Part shown: positions 19,020 to 30,380 of the stretch, one piece after another
Position numbering within the stretch: the stretch's first letter is position 1
Layout: every line of letters starts with the position of its first letter
Assembly (NCBI RefSeq): GCF_001625215.2
Contig: NC_030384.2
Location: 39,900,390 to 39,964,389 of the forward strand
DNA: 64,000 nt
Origin: Daucus carota subsp. sativus
Lineage: Eukaryota > Streptophyta > Magnoliopsida > Apiales > Apiaceae
Direction: 5' to 3'
Notes under the pieces: model-generated
What the model saw: only the letters and a program-made list of their open reading frames with translations
Databases searched by the model: none
Told to the model about the DNA's origin: nothing
Program-made: the position numbers and the translations under genes

Positions 19020-19205
19020 GTACGTGGTATTGCTCGTAATAAAAAAAAAATTGATCCAACTTACTTTCTGCGATCGAATTTTGCTAGAACGGTCGAACAC
19101 TAACTAAAGCTAATTTTGGGTCGCGGTATTGCTCAAAAATTATTTTGATATTTCGTTTCAGTACTTGCCGAATTGTACTTAACGGCCGAATGCTAACTAA
19201 AGCCT
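19020..19205. repeat. Degenerate tandem duplication, period ~99 bp
   Basis: GGTATTGCTC occurs at about 19026 and 19125, and each is followed some 80 nt later by GAAC/TGCTAACTAAAGC after a CGGTCGA/CGGCCGA motif. The copies have diverged markedly. Confidence 0.5.
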
Positions 19206-19632
19206 AATGCCAACATTCCCCTTTCATAAACTAAAAAGTGAGCATGATACAATTGATAACTCAGCAAGGAAATGCAAATGGATCCGTTTTACAGGCTTCT
19301 TCTGTTAGCATTAAGCATTACACTTTCTACACATTGAGCCACATAGACGTGAAAGACAAAACACAGGAACTAGACCAAGGCCTCACAAGACAGGGCTTGG
19401 CTCCCTCCAGGCTCCAATTCCCGGTTAATATTCCTGTCAAAAATATCCTTCTAAGATATTTATATCTAATAATTACCGTTAACATTCAGGTCACGGCGAA
19501 TTACTAGGCCTCTGCGAAGCATCTTGAAGGCCCTGTTTTTTCCTTAGGCAAAAGCTTAGTCTGCACTGGATTTTAACATGATGTTGAGCTACTGCTTTAT
19601 GTTTCTATTTTCAAGGGAATGAGAACTTTGTC

Positions 19633-22180
19633 TCAGGAATTTAAAGCAAACCCTTGGGTAAAAATAACACTCGAGGCAGTTTTAACATCCATCTCAGCGT
19701 TAATTGATCCAGAGTTTGAGCCAGTTGATGATCCATGTTTCTGAAGCACTTCATCTTCGACATTATTTCCATCAAAAAAATTATACTCTCGCCTCAGAAC
19801 TGAAGTATGCAACTGGAGAAAAGGATATGGTACACCTCTGTAAAAGTCCGAGCATAGAACAGTAGAGGAATCATCATCTACATTATTTGATTTATCAGTC
19901 GGGTATCGCATGTAGTATACAGCAGGTGCCCCCCAAGATACACCTGCATCACTAGCAGGAAAACTCTTTCCTGGCAAGCTAGGAGGGATATCTTTCGAGC
20001 TTGAAAGGGATGGTTCTGCTACTATTACTGTAACAGTCTGCCCGAACAGCTTTAAAGTCTGCGTGGATACCTCCTCGTTGGATTCTTCTTTAGCAAAAGC
20101 TCTGCCTTCTGGAAATACTCTTAGTTCCTGTGCAATAAAAGACCATGCCCAATGATATACTGGATAGATAACATATATCAATGGTATATTAATGCAAATA
20201 GACAGAGATCAAATAGATTCGAGTTGTTAAATCTCATACCGTGGAAACATGCTCTTCCTCGATCGAACTATTATTTCCTTTAGGAGAATTTGATCCATTT
20301 TCAGAACCTTTTTCTTCTTCTGATATTATAGTTTCTCCTTTAATAAGGCCACTCGGATGGTCATCAGGATTAGAAGAAGCTGGTAAAAGTACAACATTTG
20401 GCACATTTGAATTAGCTACACCTGTGGCTTCTGGCGTCACTACAGACAAAACAGAAACTGGTGAATGAGTTTCTTGTTCTACAACTAACAGGCTTGGAGA
20501 TGCAGAACTCCCCGGTTCATCTGAGAGACAGGCTCTAGTTTTAAATGGACGTATGTTTTTACGTGGATAAGGAAGAATTGGTTTTCTTTTTGGACGTGGA
20601 GGAGGAATCTCAATGGATTTCACGCTCTTCTCCTCATTGATACTTGATTCACGAGACACCTAATAATATAATATATACCTCGACATCAGAACAAATTGAT
20701 GGCAATACGAGCAGAGGCCTATTTAGTCCACATATCTTAGGGAATGTAGATTCAACTTACTTTAGCCTATCGTATATAGATATATAATGGTAGAGAGTGG
20801 ATTTTGGAATATCAGTAGTCAACCTTAGAAAAGAACTTCTGAGCATGACTTCGAATTTGAACTGCAGTTTTTGTGCCAACGTGCTCTGTATAATATAAAA
20901 TATCTCAGATTATATAAAACTAAAAGATATAAGCTCATAGCGATCAACCAACAACAATTAAATATGCCTTCAATATGTCTCCAAGCACGCCCATACAGCT
21001 TTACTGCTTCAAGAAATTTATTGTGCTCTTCATCTGTCCACCGTTCCCTTTGCTTTGTAATTGTGTACTGCTTTCTGACCTGCAGACCCAAAGGAGAGCA
21101 GATATAAGAGAACAAATAAGAAGTAGAGAACTTTTGTCAAGTTAGGAATGGGCCAAACAGCCATCAATTGATAAAAACCTTTAAAGCACAGTTATCTTGA
21201 GATATGGCTTGATCCTTGTTCTGCATCTTAGCAGGAGATTGTAGGTCAGCAATCGCAGGTAAATCACTGCCTGACAGCGATGTTGATTTTGTCCTTGCAT
21301 CATTGGTATGATTCTGTTTTAAATAGAAAATTTGATAAGAATTGAGAGATGATAGATTCTAAATACTTAGCACATGACATGGACTCACAAGTTACTAGCT
21401 TACTATGTATCGACGAACGTAGTAACTAAACTTTCATTTTGCTATGCCAATCCAGTTTTAATATGATTACACAATTTTCAGTTCGAACCAAAAAGTAGCA
21501 AGAAATAATAAAGGACCCAGTGAATCCCTGCTCCAGATATTAATCAAGTATCTCTTTGATTCTCACGTATCAAGAACTGAAGAAAGACTTTGTATCTTCG
21601 GTCATTGTTCCATTATCAAGCACGAAAAGCATACAAACTTGTACTACTGACTACTATGCTCTTTGCCATCTTGTTCAATTTATTAAGGTAAAGTTTTACT
21701 TGGACAATACTCACCAAGCACTAGTTATCAACAACAACAACAAAACTATAACTGAGATGCACAATAATAAAATCATGTGGTCCTGGACTCCTGGCCTGGT
21801 ATCTACACAAGTACACAACTAACCAATGCAATCCAAAAACCCAAGGCAGCTACAAGCCTACAACTGATTGGTCTCCCTACCCATATTAGATGTAGCTTTT
21901 CCAATTTCATTTATGAAGTGGATAGTTACAATAGTTACAAAGTCACCATAAGTTAAAGTACCTTGGCCCTTGAAAACTTATTACCATCATCCAAAAACAT
22001 AAAGCTAAATTAGTTAGCTATAAGTGCAACTAAATATAATAGATTTCATCATTAAGAATTCCTACAAAGAACCCAAATTCAATAAAATATATAATAATAC
22101 AATCTAAGTACCATATTAAACTATATAAAACACTGAGAGATTTTTCTGCAAACCTGTATATAATCACTTGCAGACCCCAT
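19633..22180 (-). CDS. RVE1: REVEILLE-like single-MYB (SHAQKYF-class) transcription factor
   Basis: Nuclear transcription factor of the CCA1/LHY/REVEILLE family. Members bind evening elements and act in or downstream of the circadian clock. My minus-strand exons are 22154-22180, 21179-21313, 20968-21079, 20825-20886, 20240-20659, 19633-20127. This is 6 exons, 1,251 nt, 416 aa. The MYB repeat spans about residues 55-112: [26 protein letters not shown], then [18 protein letters not shown]. It is followed by the family hallmark [19 protein letters not shown]. Further on, [11 protein letters not shown] matches the KLFG motif of the RVE1/2/7 group. The intron inside the MYB repeat (20887-20967) has a GC donor (AAG/GCATAT). 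A perfect evening element lies just upstream of the start. The RVE family is certain; the RVE1/2/7 subclade is likely, and the symbol names only the closest group. Confidence 0.88.
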
Positions 22181-22227
22181 TGATTCTTCAATACGATTTC
22201 AACAAACTTGCATCCACAAACTCAATC

Positions 22228-22236
22228 AAAATATCT
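22228..22236 (+). promoter_or_regulatory. Evening element (AAAATATCT) upstream of the RVE-like gene
   Basis: Perfect match to the 9-bp evening element, about 50 nt upstream of the RVE-like start codon, in the leader or proximal promoter. The motif is bound by CCA1, LHY and RVE proteins, so it could allow auto- or cross-regulation. A 9-mer can occur by chance in AT-rich DNA. Confidence 0.5.
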
Positions 22237-23384
22237 ATAGATCGGAACTTTCTTTTACCCAAAAGATTCAACTTCTTTGCAGTAAATACTTCAGAATACT
22301 AAATATTCAATACTTGTTAGAATAAAAATTAAAGATATGGGTATTATCCAGAAGAATAAAAAGATGATATTTTTAATTCTCTGGACAAATCTTAAGATAT
22401 AGATCTTTGCTTAAGAAAGCTAAGAGGCTTATATCTGAAGAACAAGAGGATGAAGAAGAAAGGGGGAGTTTAACAAAAAGAAATGAGCACTTTTGTGGAT
22501 GATATCAATAAAAAAGGGAAAAGGGTACAGTATGAGGTTGCCACGTCAGATGCACTTTTCCTTTTTGACATTTCTTATATTTTGAGGAAGTTGGCCAGGA
22601 CAGATCGAGAAATATGTGGAATCTTGTGGTCCGAATGGAAATTCAAGTTTCTACACGTGTCAGTGGTCTAGTAGAGATGAAAATTTTCTCTGTTTTCTGC
22701 GGTAGGATAGCAAGTTAATCATGTTATTGGGTTAGCAGCCCTAGGAGATTAGATAATTATCTAAATGTTTCAATTGAAATACTATAGAAATTTTGGTACA
22801 AAAATATAAAGTTCAGAAAAAAATACCATGGTTCGAAGTTACAAGTTCTGTGATGAGTTAGAGTTTTGAATCTTGTTTATTTCGATTATACGAAAAATCT
22901 GATATTATTACTGCATATTAAAGAAGGATTTGATTAAAGAAATCAATTTTTTAAAAAGTTTATTTAGCCTCATATTCCTTCCTTTTCTAAGTTAAAGAGC
23001 CTACAGATCATATCTTATATTAATCGTAAAAATAAATTATTCATAATTGTCTAATTTTAATCTTATTTACTCTCAGACTTTTCTAAACTCAATATTATAC
23101 ATTTTGCTCAAAGGTTTTTTCGAATATATAATCAAATTTTTAGTTTAAAATGATGTGCACATAAAATTCATGAGTTTTATGCTAAATCGAGTTGTGATAT
23201 ATTTTCAGTAATGAGCTTATCTATTTTGAAATTTTATTAGTGAACCGGGACTCAACAATAATAAGAGATAATCGTTTTTTTTATAATACATATTTTCTCT
23301 TGTGAGAATCTTATAGTAAAGTTACTAATGTGTAAACCAAGTGATTAGTAGTGTAATAATACAACTAAAATTCTGAAATATAGC
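22237..23384. other. RVE upstream region and AT-rich spacer
   Basis: The first few hundred bases are presumably RVE promoter. A 62-codon open frame (22483-22671, plus) has no domain, and I leave it uncalled. The remainder shows nothing recognisable. Confidence 0.4.
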
Positions 23385-24036
23385 GGGTGTTTTGGGGAGG
23401 GAACTTCTGGGCTTAAAAGCCCAGAAGTCCACTTCCTCTCTTTTCTCATGTGTTTGGCAAGTGACATGAATCTCCTCAAAAAGCAAAAGAAGTCAGATAA
23501 AAAAAGCTAGGAACTGAAACTTCTTTTGAGACACAGCTTAAACTTATTTCAGCTGTCCTTTCCTATCTACACCTCCTGCTGATTTCGTTTATTTTTTATA
23601 AGTATTTTTTATTTAAATTTTTGTCTTCAATTTTATGAAATACTCAAATATATTAATATTATGTATTGATATTTATATAAACTTTTAAACACAGTTATAG
23701 ATGACTTAAATGTGAGTCAAAACAAACCAAAAACCATTTCATATATAATATAAATATCACTATAATAATTTAGCAAATAAATAAATAAATATCATTATAA
23801 TCAAATATTTTCATCAACTTTTTTCAATTTATTTCGTAAATATCAAATAATTATATTACAAAACTACGAAAATATACCAACTTATAATTTAAGTTATCCA
23901 AACACTTAAAAACTTATAAGTCACGGTATCCAAACACTTATAGTAGCTTATAAGTCTAAATCAACTTCTTACTTCTAATCCACTTCTTTACTTTAAGCGA
24001 TAAGTCACTTATTTTAAGCCCCGCCAAACGGCCCCA
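23385..24036. mobile_element. Non-autonomous DNA transposon (Tourist/hAT-like)
   Basis: The left end reads GCGGGTGTTTTGGGGAGGG. The right end, inverted, reads GGGGCCGTTTGGCGGGGCTT. Inside both ends are AAGTCACTTATTTTAAGC, ACTTATAAGT and similar motifs, in a pattern widespread in angiosperm MITEs of the GGGCC-GTTTGG type. ATAG borders both sides but no clean 3- or 8-bp duplication was established, so the superfamily is unresolved. Confidence 0.5.
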
Positions 24037-24039
24037 TAG

Positions 24040-25320
24040 TCTAAGAAAAAAAAAAGGAAATCAAAAAAGTGAGAGTGGTGCGGAGTCGCGGAGTCTAAAG
24101 CATAATACAAGTGGACGGTACAGATGATGCATATGATATAGGTGGAAGCATATCAGAGAGAGAGGGGGGTTTTCAATTTCAACAAATAAGACAGCTACAT
24201 ATAATAATATTTATAAAATGGCTACCTAGATATTTCTGTCCACAAATTTCTCTTTTTCCTTTATCTTTGACAAATATTTCTGTCCACAAATTTTGTTGGG
24301 GGAGATGTTCGCAAGGGAAAGTGGTTCCTAACTCAGAGGTACAGCTGTCGAAGACTTTGACGTGCTGTTTCTACGATGTTCGGAGAACCAAACCGGTTGC
24401 TCTTCGAGCTGCTACGGGATTATTATAATTATAAATCGAGTGACAGTGATAAGAAAGTTAAGTGTATGACAAATAAGATACAAACCAACAAGTGAAGTAG
24501 TTATAATTTATTTTAAAATTCTGAACAAAAATTTAAATATAAGTTAAAAAAATTAAGAAGAAATACACGACATGATGGTTGTAGTATCAAGTATTTATGC
24601 TTTGGAACTATTTCCACTTCTTATGTTCATCTTGATGTAATAAGTTTTATATGAAATCAAACTAACAAATATTATTTTAGAATCTTATAAATTTGATATA
24701 GAGTCAAACTACGAAATACAGTACAAGTCTAATTCGAAATTTCAGAATATGCCCGGCCATTTTTTTATAATGATAAAATTTAAATGAATACAAACAATCA
24801 ACGTTATTATTGGCAGCTTCGATTAAAACTATGCTATCTTTTTAGTACCCCTCCTGGAAAATATGAGTATCCTGCAACAATATATCATAAAGAAAAATGC
24901 TATTTTTCTCAAGTGCTTGGCGAGATCAAATGGACTGACGATTAAGTTCGACTATTTTTCATCTTAAACTTCAAGAAGCTCATCTGAACCTTTCTCTTGA
25001 TCGGATTCATGATCATAATTCATAGTTATCAAAAGCAAAAAAGAATTCATGATACTGAACTGTAATATTAGTTTATTAGCATGATGCAAAATTTCCATCT
25101 CCTAGATTCGATAAGCTTGAAAAGTTGGTCAATATAAATAAGACTTTATTTTTTTCTTTAAAGGATACATGTGGATAGAACTTCAAAGCTCAAAATTTAG
25201 ATCCTGGTTAGGTTGGATCAGTTATGGTAGGAGCTGGGCTTGTCAGTTAGGTGGACCTGCTAAACATTACAGAAAACAAATCAGTTTACGATGGGCTTCT
25301 GCCATCACATTCTAAGAGTT
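24040..25320. other. Spacer, no gene supported
   Basis: A 105-codon frame at 24111-24428 lacks any known domain. The surroundings are AT-rich without a recognised repeat. Confidence 0.45.
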
Positions 25321-25321
25321 A

Positions 25322-25553
25322 CTCCCTCCGCCCCTGAGTTATATACACCGGGGATTGGGACGCGGTACAGACTCTCGTAAAATATAGTTTTATAATTTAT
25401 TTTTTAAATTTTTTTTATAAAAATTTGAATGTTATATTTTTATTCAGAAAAAAAAAATTTAAAAATAAATTATACAACTATTTTTTATAAAAGCATTGAA
25501 GTGCGTGTCGAGTGGTGAAAAGAAACGTATAGAATTAAATGGGACAGAGGGAG
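25322..25553. mobile_element. Stowaway-type MITE
   Basis: CTCCCTCCGCCCC at the left and GGGACAGAGGGAG at the right, flanked by TA (25320-25321 and 25554-25555). GTGCGTGTCGAG and AAACGTATAGAATTAAATGGG are the inverse of motifs in the element at 6906-7165. Confidence 0.85.
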
Positions 25554-25805
25554 TACTTGTTATTTTGTTAAGTAAATTAGTTGATATATTTGACAAGCCA
25601 TGTTATCGATCCAAGGGGTGAATAAGTATACGTGTGGATTTTCTTCATTTCTGCTACAATTCCAGGAAAAACCAATATACTCTCTTCATCTCAATTTAGA
25701 TGAACCTTTTTCTCATTTCACACATATTTTTATTAAGAAGTATTAAATGATTACTTTTTTCCCATCTATACTCATATTTATTGTTATGACTTTCCATAAA
25801 CTATA

Positions 25806-26033
25806 CCTCCGTCCCTTTTATTTGTCACTTTGATTTTTTGCACGTAATTTATAGTGAGTAAAAACCATAATTCCGCTCATTATTTTTAAAAATTTCTTTT
25901 TGTGAATAAAAATATAAACTATAAACTTTAATTCAGAAAAAGAAAATATTAAAAATAATAAGTACAAATATGTTCTTTAATCACCTTAGGTTACGTGCAA
26001 AAAGTCAAAGTGACAAATAAAAAGGGACGGAGG
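25806..26033. mobile_element. Stowaway-type MITE, long palindrome
   Basis: It begins CCTCCGTCCCTTTTATTTGTC, ends with the inverse and is flanked by TA (25804-25805, 26034-26035). The arms share CTTTGATTTTTTGCACGTAATTT-type sequence with the element at 8254-8488. Confidence 0.85.
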
Positions 26034-26515
26034 TATTAGTTAAATGGTACATTGAAAATAATAAATAAGCAAGGGTAGAAATGAAAGATTTTTGACAAAT
26101 ATGCATGTAAAATAATTTCTCAAAAGAATTATCTAATTTGGGATGGAGAGAGGATGTCACAACCCTTTGTAAACTTGACAATATTAAAGCTATGCGAAAA
26201 CTACTTTCATATCGTGCTGTTTAGCTTGGGGGTTTGGTTAAGAAAAGAAAATATCTTAAAATTCTTTTCTTAAAGTATGATTATTTTTTTATATATCGAA
26301 ATGAGAAGGTGGGTTCAATGCAAAAAAAAATTTTTAAAATTTTTATTTCATATATAACTACATATATAGTTCTTATAAAAATTTAAATCACAACTCAAAA
26401 GATATATGAAAATATTAATTAAAATAATATTTTAAATTAATTATTCGAAAATATTTTAAATTAAATAATACTCATTCCACTACTACTCATGAAACACATC
26501 ATATCATAAATGATA

Positions 26516-26765
26516 CTCCATCCGTTTCAAATTAGATGTCTACTTTAAAAAAATCACACAGTTTAAGGAAAGTCGATGTGCACAAATAGATTGCATTAAA
26601 TGATCAAAATATGTGGAGTGAGATTGATCTAGGAAATATAAATAAGAGATATGTGGAATAAAATTGACTTTGGAAATATAATTTTGCATTGAGAGTTGAA
26701 GTGGACAAGTAATTTGAAACAAAAAAATTTCTTAAAAGTGGACATGTAAATTAAAACGGAAGGAG
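26516..26765. mobile_element. Stowaway-type MITE
   Basis: CTCCATCCGTTTCAAATTAGATG and, inverted at the right, CATGTAAATTAAAACGGAAGGAG mark the ends, with flanking TA at 26514-26515 and 26766-26767. The ends are more diverged than in the other Stowaways here. Confidence 0.75.
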
Positions 26766-26898
26766 TATATTCCTTCTTACCTCACCAACCCGATTTCTTA
26801 TTCAGCCCTATGCTTGATTTTAATCCCATTCCATCTCTAGAACTAAATATGACACCTAAGTAGTATTAAAAACTAGCGATTTTTAAGATCTTGATATC

Positions 26899-29019
26899 AT
26901 GGGACATCAGTTCACCTGGGAAAGAGGTCGGAATACAGACCAGTGGACTGAAATACGGTTAGACAGGGTGTTGGCTAATACTGAATGGTTGAATCAATTT
27001 CCTCTGGTTAAGGTTTACAACCTGGAGGGGTCTCCTTCCGATCACAGTCCATTACTAACTGTCCCAGAGGTCAAGAAAGTAGTCAGAAAAGTGGTTCCCT
27101 TTAAGTTTGAAAATGCCTGGCTTGTAGAACCAATGTGTGGGCATATTGTGCGAGAATCATGGGAGGAAGAGGTTGAAGATGATGTGGTATGTAAGATAAG
27201 AAATTGTGCAAAAAATCTGCAGGGTTGGGGGAAAGACATCACAGGCTGCTTCAACAAACGTATAAAAGAATGCAAACAGCTCTTGAAATTGACAAGAAAC
27301 GGTCGGGACCAGAAGTCTAAAATGGATTATTTGAATGCAAAGAAGCAGTTGTTTTTAGTGTTAGATCAAAAAGAAATTTTCTGGCGACAACGATCCAAAC
27401 AACTCTGGCTCCAAGCAGGGGAGAAGAACACAAAATTTTTTCATGCAGCCTGTAATAATCGAAGACGAACAAACAGGATTCAGAGATTGAAGAATGAGGA
27501 AGGACAGTGGTTTGATTGGGAGAATGGGTTACATGACCTTATCAAAAACTTTTATCAACAGCTGTTCACAGCCACACATACTCAGGCGGACACCGTTCTA
27601 AACTGCATCCCAACGACTATTTCTGAAGAGCAAAACATGAAGTTGTTAAGTCCAGTGACGGAGGAGGAGGTTAGAGGTGCCATTTTTAGCATGCATCCGG
27701 ATAAAGCTCCGGGGCCGGACGGTATGACCCCTGCTTTTTTTCAAAAGCATTGGAAGGTGGTGGGTCCAGATGTGGTGAAGCTAGTGAAGCAATTTATGCA
27801 GACGGGAGAAATTATGAAGGAGTTAAATGAGACAAATATAGTTTTGATTCCAAAGAAGAAAAACCCTTCAAGCTTATCTGAATTAAGACCGATTGCTTTG
27901 TGTAATGTAGTCATGAAGATATTAACAAAAGTGATCGCTAATCGGCTTAAAACAGTTCTGGATTCTGTGATATCAAGCTCTCAGAGTGCTTTTCTTCCTG
28001 GTCGCCTAATTTCAGATAATATTATGGTCAGCTTTGAAGTGATGCATTATCTGAAACGAAAGAGATTTGGCAAGGAGGGGTATATGGCTCTAAAACTTGA
28101 CATGTCTAAAGCGTACGACAGAGTTGAATGGGAGTTTCTGAAAGGCATCTTACTCAGAATGGGGTTCAATGATTGGTGGACGCATTTGATAATGCAATGT
28201 GTCATGTCAGTATCCTATAATATTGTCCATGGGGAGCATGTTATAGGTCCAATTTTGCCTGGTCGAGGCCTCAGACAAGGAGACCCGTTGTCTCCGTATC
28301 TGTTCATCATCTGTGCAGAAGGGTTGTCTGCAATGATTAATAGCTACGAGGAGAGGAAGTGGCTTCATGGGATTAGAATCTGCAACAAAGCTCCAGCGGT
28401 ATCTCACATGCTTTTTGCAGATGATAGTTATATATACTGTAAAGCAGATGTGGAGGAAGCAGACAAAGTTATGGAGCTGTTAAAAGTGTATGAAATTGCA
28501 TCTGGGCAGAAAATAAACAAAGACAAGTCCTCGATCTTTTACAGTGCAAATGTGATCCAGCACAATAGAGTTGAGGTGAGTCAAAAGCTAGGTATGAAGG
28601 AAGCAGATGAAAATAGCACGTATCTGGGGCTTCCTAACATAATAGGACGTAGTAAATCTGTGGTTCTGGGTTACTTGAAGGACCGTGTTAAGAAAAGAAT
28701 TGAGAGCTGGAAGCCAAAGAAATTCTCAAGACCAGCTAAGGAGATTCTGATCAAAACAGCAGCTCAATCTTTGCCAGTTTTTGCGATGAATGTGTTCTTG
28801 CTACCCATGGAGATCACAAAAGAAATAGAGAAGCTACTTGCAAAATTCTGGTGGAATACATCTCAATCGAATAGTCACACGATCAATTGGATGGCTTGGG
28901 AGCGTATGACAAAGCATAAACATTCAGGAGGTCTAGGGTTTAGAAACTTTCGGGACTTCAATCTGGCAATGCTAGGAAAACAATGTTGGAGACTGATCAC
29001 AAACCCAACTAGTTTATCT
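26899..29019 (+). pseudogene. LINE ORF2, N-terminal part: endonuclease end and reverse transcriptase
   Basis: It encodes 707 codons up to the Gypsy insertion, after which the frame runs 14 codons into the LTR and stops. The first residues (GHQFTWERGR, then IRLDRVLAN and SDHSPL) are the C-terminal third of an L1 apurinic-like endonuclease, including the catalytic histidine of SDHSPL; the N-terminal part is lost by 5' truncation. The reverse transcriptase follows. GPDGMTPAFFQKHW, LIPKKKNPSSLSELRPIALC, LKLDMSKAYDRVEW, GLRQGDPLSPYLF and FADDSYIY (catalytic aspartates in FADD) are visible in order. The element is not functional because both the start and the middle are broken. Confidence 0.93.
29015..29019 (+). 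repeat. Left target-site duplication of the Gypsy element
   Basis: TATCT just before the 5' LTR, repeated at 42184-42188 just after the 3' LTR. Five bases is the normal Ty3/Gypsy duplication length. Confidence 0.95.
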
Positions 29020-29679
29020 TGTAACATCTGGGATTATTCGTGTAATTATTTGAATGATTAATGAATATTATATGAATTTATGTGAATTTTTGTGAATTAA
29101 TTGGTTCCTGTCATATTAATTTTAGTTAGGTATTTCTGATTAAATTTGAGGAATATCAATTTTTATATGTTCAGTACAAAATATAGTTTATTTAGATATT
29201 TTCATATCGATTTATGTATTGTCAGATGATTTTATATTGGATTTACGGATTTAATTATGTATATTTTAATTAATTATTCTGATTTTTCGAAAATCGTCAA
29301 CCTACAATGGTACCGAGATTTTACTTCCCGAAAATTTCAATAAAATTCACCTTTAGTTTAATTTGAACATTCCGGACATTTTTCATGTTTTGACTTTTTC
29401 GATCCGGAGTACGGTTTGTTCCGGAGCCGGTCCGGCGGAGTTTTTCGGTATTAGATAATTATCTAGTTGTCTCGATAAACGTGAAATACAATATTTTATT
29501 CTCATCCTTATCTTGTCATAATGACGGTGGGACCCGCATAATAATGACGGATTAAAAAGCCCCGTTTGATGATTATCTCGAAAACCGGTACCGATTGGAC
29601 CCGTTTTATTAGTATAAAGCTATTAAACATTGTATTTTCATGCCATATATGATTCAAAGGGGTACTAATTATTCATAAG

Positions 29680-29689
29680 TATAAATATA
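29680..29689 (+). promoter_or_regulatory. Putative TATA box of the 5' LTR
   Basis: TATAAATATA about 660 nt into the LTR, followed by less AT-rich sequence suited to a leader. It is the best core-promoter candidate for the retrotransposon transcript; the same site is at 39249-39258 in the 3' LTR. Confidence 0.45.
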
Positions 29690-30274
29690 CTTAACTGTAC
29701 TTTATTTTATTACGAAAATCATAAAACCAGTTAAAACCGAGAAATTCCCGAGAGAGTTCTTCGTGTTCTTGAGATTCAAACGAGGATTTGGACGCGTTAT
29801 CGGACTCGGATTTTGGTGTTCAAGGGCTCAAATTGAAGGTTTTAACAAGTAGAATCATAATCTAGCATCAAAATCAGTGCAGCAACATCAGGTGGGTGTG
29901 GATTTTGAGATTTAAATTCGAACTAAATAGGCTTAAATTAGGGCTTTTTGATTTTGAAGTTGTTTGTGTGATTTGATGATTGTATGTTGTAGATGATGTT
30001 ATCCTGATCATTTTGGTATATCATATGCATGATTTGGAGTTCAATAACATGGTTAATTTGAGGATTAATTATCGAATTGAAGAACTAGGGTTCTAAATCG
30101 CGATGAATGTTTTTAATTGGAATTAGGAACTTTTGATTCACTGATTCTGGGTATAAATTGAAGCCACGAGCATGTTTATCTTGTTGCAAGCAATCGTTTC
30201 ATGCTAGTATTGTAGTTGGAGGAGGTCGGAATCGAGTTCGCCGGAGTTTTATGAACTCGCCGGCGGCGGAAACT

Positions 30275-30380
30275 TTGAACGGCTGTTACAGCCGATTGGG
30301 GAGTACGTTGGTTGATTGGATGCTACGACAGGACTCCTGACGAAGAGAGGAGTCGATCTGCACCTTTTGGTGCAGATCTG
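30275..30380 (+). other. Cluster of hairpins in the LTR
   Basis: Three successive inverted repeats lie in a GC-rich island: CGGCT..AGCCG (5-bp stem), GACTCCT..AGGAGTC (7-bp stem) and GATCTGCACC-TTTT-GGTGCAGATC (10-bp perfect stem, 30355-30378). If transcription starts at the TATA box above, they fall in the 5' leader. The copy in the 3' LTR is at 39844-39949. Confidence 0.55.

Noticed and set aside
22483..22671. 62-codon ORF divergent to the RVE-like gene
   Set aside because: No domain, and it lies in the probable RVE promoter.
24111..24428. 105-codon ORF in the spacer
   Set aside because: No recognisable domain or splice context, and it lies between repeats.
30338..30360. CTGACGA motif resembling a hammerhead ribozyme core in the LTR
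   Set aside because: The required second core strand (GAAA after a stem II) and the cleavage-site geometry are not present.
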